In this document: one piece after another, positions 60,193 through 63,982 of the stretch
How positions within the stretch are numbered: position 1 is the first letter of the stretch
How the letters are laid out: every line of letters starts with the position of its first letter
From: Phycisphaeraceae bacterium
GTDB lineage: Bacteria; Planctomycetota; Phycisphaerae; Phycisphaerales; UBA1924
Direction of reading: 5' to 3'
NCBI GenBank assembly: GCA_026126305.1
Contig: JAHCJI010000015.1
Location: 1-63,982 of the forward strand
Length of the DNA: 63,982 nt
The notes under the pieces: model-generated
What the model was told of the DNA's origin: nothing
Database searches by the model: none
What the model saw: only the letters and a program-made list of their open reading frames with translations
Made by a program: the position numbers and the translations under genes

Positions 60193-60393
60193 ATGCACAT
60201 CTGCGCGACCCACGGCTGCCACACCTCGCACGCTCATGCCGGCTTCTGCCCGGACTGCATGGCCGTCCATGCCGCCGGCCTTTCCATCTCGGTGCCGACC
60301 GTGCTCGCGGTGGCGCTCGGCGCTGCCTTGTTGGTTTACGCCGCGACGCGATTCGCTCGTCTGGTGCGTGCCCCACGTGTCGCCACGGCTTGA
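60193..60393 (+). CDS. Small membrane protein with Cys/His-rich N-terminus
   Basis: 66 residues; GGAG lies 8 nt before the ATG. The first 22 residues (MHICATHGCHTSHAHAGFCPDC) hold four Cys and four His and look like a small metal-binding knot. One membrane helix (about 32-52) and a short basic tail follow. The ribosome site, composition and position between a terminator and the next gene support a real gene. Function unknown. Confidence 0.6.
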   Translation: MHICATHGCHTSHAHAGFCPDCMAVHAAGLSISVPTVLAVALGAALLVYAATRFARLVRAPRVATA

Positions 60394-60432
60394 GGTTCTC
60401 TTACTCAGGTCAGTAAGCCAGGGGCTTCTGGT

Positions 60433-61629
60433 ATGACCGTGAGTATCTGGAAGCGGTCGCCTACACCCCAGCCAGTACAGGTGGATGTTGCCATCGTTGG
60501 CGGTGGGGTCTGTGGCCTCTCCGCCGCTCTGCATTTCTCGCGCCGGAGGATACGAGCTCTCGTGCTCGAAAGGCATACCCCCGGCTCGGGTGCCAGCACA
60601 CGCAACGCCGGCTTCCTCATGCGCGGCATGGCCGAGAATTACAAGTCCGCCCTTGACAACCTGGGACACGATACCGCTCGCAACATCTGGCATTGGAGCG
60701 AGGAGAATCTTCTCGGCCTCAAGGCCGAAGGGGTGGACAAGCTCCCCAGTTTTCGCCCCACACCAAGCTGCCTACTAGCGTTCGAGCAGGATGAGGCCGA
60801 TGCCCTGGTCGAGTCGGCCCGGTTGCTGAGCGAGGATGGTTTCGGAGCATTGCTGGTTGAATCGGGCACGGATAGCGCCTGGGCGAGTGGCCTGCCGCTG
60901 CTGGGCTTGGTGAATCCCGCCGATGCCACGATCAACCCCGCCGATCTGATCTCGTTGCTGGTTGCGAAACTCGGATCGATTGTCGTGGGAGACCAGGAGG
61001 TCCACGCGATCGAGGCCGCCGATGGCCAGAGGCCTTGCATCGTGCGAACGGCCACGCTCGAGGTGCATTGCGGTTCCGTCTTAGTGTGTACGAATGCCGA
61101 TGCCGGACGCTTGTATCCGTCTCTCGCTGGGGTTGTTCGGCCCAATCGGGGCCAGATGCTCGCATTGCGAGCCAGAGGCGCTCGCCTCGATTACGCCTAT
61201 TACGCCAACCACGGGCATGAGTACATCCGCCAGACGCCCGACGGTACGATCGTTGCGGGAGGCTGCCGGAAGCAGCACGCCGAGGACGAGCGCACCAGCG
61301 ACGACCGGACAAGCGATCCGGTGCAGCGCGATATCGAGGCGTTTGCTCGTGGCATACTTGATCAACCCATCGAGATTGTCGCCCGTTGGGCGGGCACGAT
61401 GGGGTTCTCTCCCGACGGCGTACCGCTCGTTGGCCCGATCACGCCTGAGCAATCGGTCTGGTTTTGTGGCGGCTTTACCGGACATGGGATGTCGTTGGCT
61501 TATCGGACTGCTGCAGGTGTCGTTTCGGCTATGCTGGACGGTATCGATTCCGATCCGCTCATTTCGGCCTTTGCACTCTCGCGTGTGTGGGCTGCCCGGG
61601 GAGACTCGGCCCCTTCCAAGACCAGCTGA
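60433..61629 (+). CDS. FAD-dependent oxidoreductase, DAO family
   Basis: 398 residues. N-terminal dinucleotide fold VAIVGGGVCGLSAALHFS (GxGxxG variant GGGVCG, 23-28), then LERHTPGSGASTRNAGFL, the R-N-x-G stretch of the glycine/D-amino-acid oxidase superfamily. The closing FAD contact is DGVPLVGPI followed by VWFCGGFTGHGMSLAY. Substrate-side residues cannot be assigned. It probably oxidises an amino or imino acid. It ends 102 nt before the hydrolase gene. Confidence 0.88.
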   Translation: MTVSIWKRSPTPQPVQVDVAIVGGGVCGLSAALHFSRRRIRALVLERHTPGSGASTRNAGFLMRGMAENYKSALDNLGHDTARNIWHWSEENLLGLKAEGVDKLPSFRPTPSCLLAFEQDEADALVESARLLSEDGFGALLVESGTDSAWASGLPLLGLVNPADATINPADLISLLVAKLGSIVVGDQEVHAIEAADGQRPCIVRTATLEVHCGSVLVCTNADAGRLYPSLAGVVRPNRGQMLALRARGARLDYAYYANHGHEYIRQTPDGTIVAGGCRKQHAEDERTSDDRTSDPVQRDIEAFARGILDQPIEIVARWAGTMGFSPDGVPLVGPITPEQSVWFCGGFTGHGMSLAYRTAAGVVSAMLDGIDSDPLISAFALSRVWAARGDSAPSKTS

Positions 61630-61731
61630 TCTCAGAAAATTTCGAGATTGACTCGATTTTTCGTCGCGCTTGGACACTCGGTGCGGTATTCTGTACCGAC
61701 CGCCCAGCCCGACGAGAGATGAGGAGCAACC

Positions 61732-63903
61732 ATGATGCGAAGCCGTGTGCTTGCCGCCGTAGCCGCCCTGACCCTTGCCTGGCAGGTCCATGCCGCGGAG
61801 TGCCGGGCCGACCTGGACGGCGATGGTTCCCTGACGTTGTTCGATTTCCTGTCGTTCCAGAACCTGTTTGCCGCTGGCGATCTTCGGGCGGACTTTGACG
61901 GCGATGGCGCGTTGACCCTCTTCGATTTTCTTGTGTTCCAGAACGAGTTCGCCCTGGGGTGCCCCGCTGGCGGTCCGGTCTCGGTTGAGTTGGTCGGCCG
62001 TGCGTTGGCATCGTTTCCGCACATGGAGGTGGTCGGCACGTTTGTGACGGGTTCGACCGCGTCGGTCGCTTTGGACCCGGCCCGCTTTCCGGATCTGATG
62101 GGCCGCCCACTGGACGTATACGTCGTTCGCACGCGCAGCGCCGCGGAGTGGGTCGCCGATCCCGAACTGGTCGACGCGCGTCTGTCCGGTCCGCAGTCGA
62201 TGATTTTTCCGGGTGGAGGTTTCTCGGCAAACGTCATCGCCTTGTCGGCTTCGCCACTGCTTGCTCCACTCGCCAGCGAAGCACGCGTTGCGGCCGGCTA
62301 CGACCTGGTCATCGATGTGGACGGCGACGGGATGCTGTCGGCCGGCGACCTCATCGACGGCGCGGGCGACGCCACGGGCTTCTGGTATGCCAAGGACCTG
62401 ACGCGGCCCGGGCCGTTCGCTCGTGCACCTTCGGCCGATTATGCCATCAGCTGGCCTGGCTTGCCCACCACGCGGAATCGGCAGTTGGTGGTGTACCCCG
62501 CCGATACTACTCTGACAAACATGCCGGTGGTGATCATCGCGCATGGCAACGGGCACCAATATACCTGGTATGACTATGTCCAGCAGCACATGGCCAGCCA
62601 TGGGTACGTGGTGATGAGCCACCAGAACGACACGATCCCCGGGATCGAAGCGGCCAGCGACAGCATGGTCCGCCATGCCGATGCCTTCCTGGGTAATTAC
62701 GGCACGTTTGTGCCCGCGCTGGCCGGGCGAGTAGACACCAGTCGTGTGATGTGGATCGGCCACAGCCGCGGTGGCGAAGGGGTGGTGCGGGCGACGAGCA
62801 AGATCGTCGACGGCATCTACGTTCCGCAGAATTACAGCCTGGATGACTTCAAGGTCACCAGCAGCATCGCTCCAACGGTATGGCTTGGTACGCTGAGCCA
62901 GATCCACGATCAGAACTATCACCTGCTCTTTGGTTCCGCGGACGGCGACGTGTGCGGCTGCCCCGATCGCAACGACCGTCAGAGCTTCCAGCTCTATGAA
63001 CGCGGCACGGGCCCGAAGCAGGTGACCCATGTGCATGGGGCCGACCACAACGATTTCAATTGCTGTGGTTTCCGCGATTTCACGGGGCCGCCCGAGACGG
63101 CTATTGGCAGGCCCGAGGCCCAGCGCATCGCTAACGATACGTGGCTGGCCTTGGCCGAACGGTATCTGAAGGACCAGCCTTGGGCCGAGGAGTTCATCTG
63201 GCGGCACCAGCGCACGCTCCAGTCGCCGGGTATCGCTTCGACTTCGACGATCACGCGTGAGCACAACCCCGGTCCTGCGGTTGGATATGTCATCGACGAC
63301 TATCAGAGCGAGCCATCGGCGGTCGTTGCCAGCAGTGGTGCCGTGGTGTCCTTCACCGTCAACAACCTGACCGAGGGCAAACTGGACGACAACAACGCCG
63401 ATTTCACCTGGGTGGCGACGGACCCCATGAACGGCATGACGCGTGCGAGCAGCGCCGCGAGCGACACCACGGCGGGTGTTGTTTTTGATTGGAACGCGGA
63501 AGCGTTCTACCAGTTTACGCTACCCGCAGGCAGTCGCGATCTTTCGAGCTTTGGCTCGTTGAGCGTGCGCGTTGCCCAAGGCACTCGGCATCCGTTAACG
63601 ATTGCGTCGCTCGATCCGCTGCATTTCACGATCGAGTTGGTGGACGGTGCCGGTCGATCAAGCGCCGTTGCCACGACGGATTACGGCATGGTCGTGCGCG
63701 ATCCCTACCAGCGCACGGGGTATGGCACCGGCGCGGGCTGGCAGAACGAGTTCGAGACCATCCGCGTTCGGCTGATCGATTTCACGCGTGGGGGGCGCGA
63801 GTTGGACTTGCAAGATGTCTTGCGTGTCCGACTGCGATTCGGGCCCGGCTTTGGTTCGCCGCAGGGGCGGATCGGGCTTGACGATGTACGTCTGCTGCCT
63901 TGA
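61732..63903 (+). CDS. Secreted alpha/beta hydrolase with N-terminal GC-type dockerin
   Basis: 723 residues; GAGGAG at 61721-61726 precedes ATG 61732. Signal peptide ends QVHA. Unlike the other four dockerin proteins, the Cys-to-Cys module starts at residue 24, directly after the signal peptide. A linker domain follows, then VDGDGMLSAGDLIDG (a further EF-hand-like loop) and an alpha/beta-hydrolase domain: VVIIAHGNGHQYTWYDYVQQ, then the nucleophile elbow GHSRGG with Ser345, LFGSADGDVCGC and HGADHNDF for the acid and His region. A jelly-roll-like C-terminal domain (about 500-720) resembles a carbohydrate-binding module. It may be an esterase or lipase acting on a polymer. Confidence 0.85.
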   Translation: MMRSRVLAAVAALTLAWQVHAAECRADLDGDGSLTLFDFLSFQNLFAAGDLRADFDGDGALTLFDFLVFQNEFALGCPAGGPVSVELVGRALASFPHMEVVGTFVTGSTASVALDPARFPDLMGRPLDVYVVRTRSAAEWVADPELVDARLSGPQSMIFPGGGFSANVIALSASPLLAPLASEARVAAGYDLVIDVDGDGMLSAGDLIDGAGDATGFWYAKDLTRPGPFARAPSADYAISWPGLPTTRNRQLVVYPADTTLTNMPVVIIAHGNGHQYTWYDYVQQHMASHGYVVMSHQNDTIPGIEAASDSMVRHADAFLGNYGTFVPALAGRVDTSRVMWIGHSRGGEGVVRATSKIVDGIYVPQNYSLDDFKVTSSIAPTVWLGTLSQIHDQNYHLLFGSADGDVCGCPDRNDRQSFQLYERGTGPKQVTHVHGADHNDFNCCGFRDFTGPPETAIGRPEAQRIANDTWLALAERYLKDQPWAEEFIWRHQRTLQSPGIASTSTITREHNPGPAVGYVIDDYQSEPSAVVASSGAVVSFTVNNLTEGKLDDNNADFTWVATDPMNGMTRASSAASDTTAGVVFDWNAEAFYQFTLPAGSRDLSSFGSLSVRVAQGTRHPLTIASLDPLHFTIELVDGAGRSSAVATTDYGMVVRDPYQRTGYGTGAGWQNEFETIRVRLIDFTRGGRELDLQDVLRVRLRFGPGFGSPQGRIGLDDVRLLP
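61801..61962 (+). repeat. Dockerin module copy 5 (54 codons, Cys to Cys, N-terminal)
   Basis: Loops DLDGDGSLTLFD and DFDGDGALTLFD with FLSFQNLFA and FLVFQNEFA, bounded by CRA and LGC. Same length as the C-terminal copies although it sits at the other end of the protein. Confidence 0.9.
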
Positions 63904-63958
63904 GAGTGACGGATTCAACTAGTAACAACTCACCATTCGTGGGCTTGGAGGAGGCGGT

Positions 63959-63982
63959 ATGTTGCGGTGCAAGTCTCGAATG
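63959..63982 (+). CDS. Start of a further gene, cut by the window edge
   Basis: A strong Shine-Dalgarno GGAGGAGG (63947-63954) lies 4 nt before an ATG, followed by eight open codons (MLRCKSRM). The basic start would suit a signal peptide. Too short to identify. Confidence 0.4.

Overview
The window is about 64 kb of GC-rich, densely packed bacterial chromosome. It most likely comes from a planctomycete of the class Phycisphaerae. That placement is an inference. It rests on five copies of the Cys-bounded 'GC-type' dockerin module, an exosortase/EpsI pair inside an exopolysaccharide locus, an RHS protein carrying EF-hand loops, futalosine-type menaquinone synthesis, and an EF-Tu with a divergent switch I. 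I see no transposase, integrase, phage gene or CRISPR array.

Layout. (1) 1-1774: the 3' end of an RHS polymorphic-toxin-like gene with an AT-richer, Cys-rich tip, a small membrane/zinc-ribbon gene, an orphan RHS fragment and a 92-nt near-perfect palindrome. (2) 1782-7231, minus strand: gatB, a sigma-factor-like multi-HTH protein, mqnA, a membrane-anchored tyrosine phosphatase and a hicA/hicB toxin-antitoxin pair. (3) 7469-8536, minus: lipA. (4) 8809-21666, plus: an exopolysaccharide locus (Wza-like exporter, exosortase, EpsI-like protein, giant TPR protein, Wzz/BY-kinase-like protein with a broken Walker A, sugar-nucleotide epimerase, WecA/MraY-like transferase). (5) 21778-25570, plus: orphan parA, vanZ-like gene, murJ and an SDR, linked by stop/start overlaps. 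(6) 25698-32375: a dockerin protein, a convergent M-type metalloprotease, a DPPR-synthase-like UbiA and a GT-C membrane protein. (7) 32359-39245: an EEP-domain protein, pyrE and four secreted or lipoprotein genes of unknown function, including a tandem paralogue pair and a protein with internal duplication. (8) 39271-41923: metG, a DUF2007/zinc-ribbon protein, sixA. (9) 42131-47560: three consecutive dockerin-tagged secreted proteins (TIGR03790-like, PQQ-type sugar dehydrogenase-like, beta-helix). (10) 47575-54082, minus: an unknown protein, a metallo-beta-lactamase pseudoenzyme, a lipoprotein, a GT4 and an EF-G paralogue. (11) 54317-58120: gltX and an ABC exporter. (12) 58201-59953: tRNA-Thr, tuf, rpmG. 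(13) 60193 to the end: a small membrane protein, a FAD oxidoreductase, a secreted alpha/beta hydrolase with an N-terminal dockerin, and the start of one more gene.

How the parts relate. The exopolysaccharide locus holds synthesis, export and exosortase functions, but no sorted PEP-CTERM substrate is in view. Five secreted proteins with unrelated catalytic domains instead share one module that is exactly 54 codons long, starts and ends with Cys and contains two perfect EF-hand loops. It occurs at the C-terminus in four proteins and at the N-terminus in one, so it behaves like a portable surface-attachment tag. Several housekeeping genes (gatB, lipA, parA, pyrE, metG, gltX) have no Shine-Dalgarno sequence but carry a TAnnnT hexamer 5-8 nt before the start codon, which suggests leaderless transcription. 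Secreted and polysaccharide genes mostly have good Shine-Dalgarno sequences.

Limits. All family names come from reading motifs, and no database search was run. Starts were chosen from Shine-Dalgarno sequences, signal peptides and gene overlaps, and several remain uncertain.
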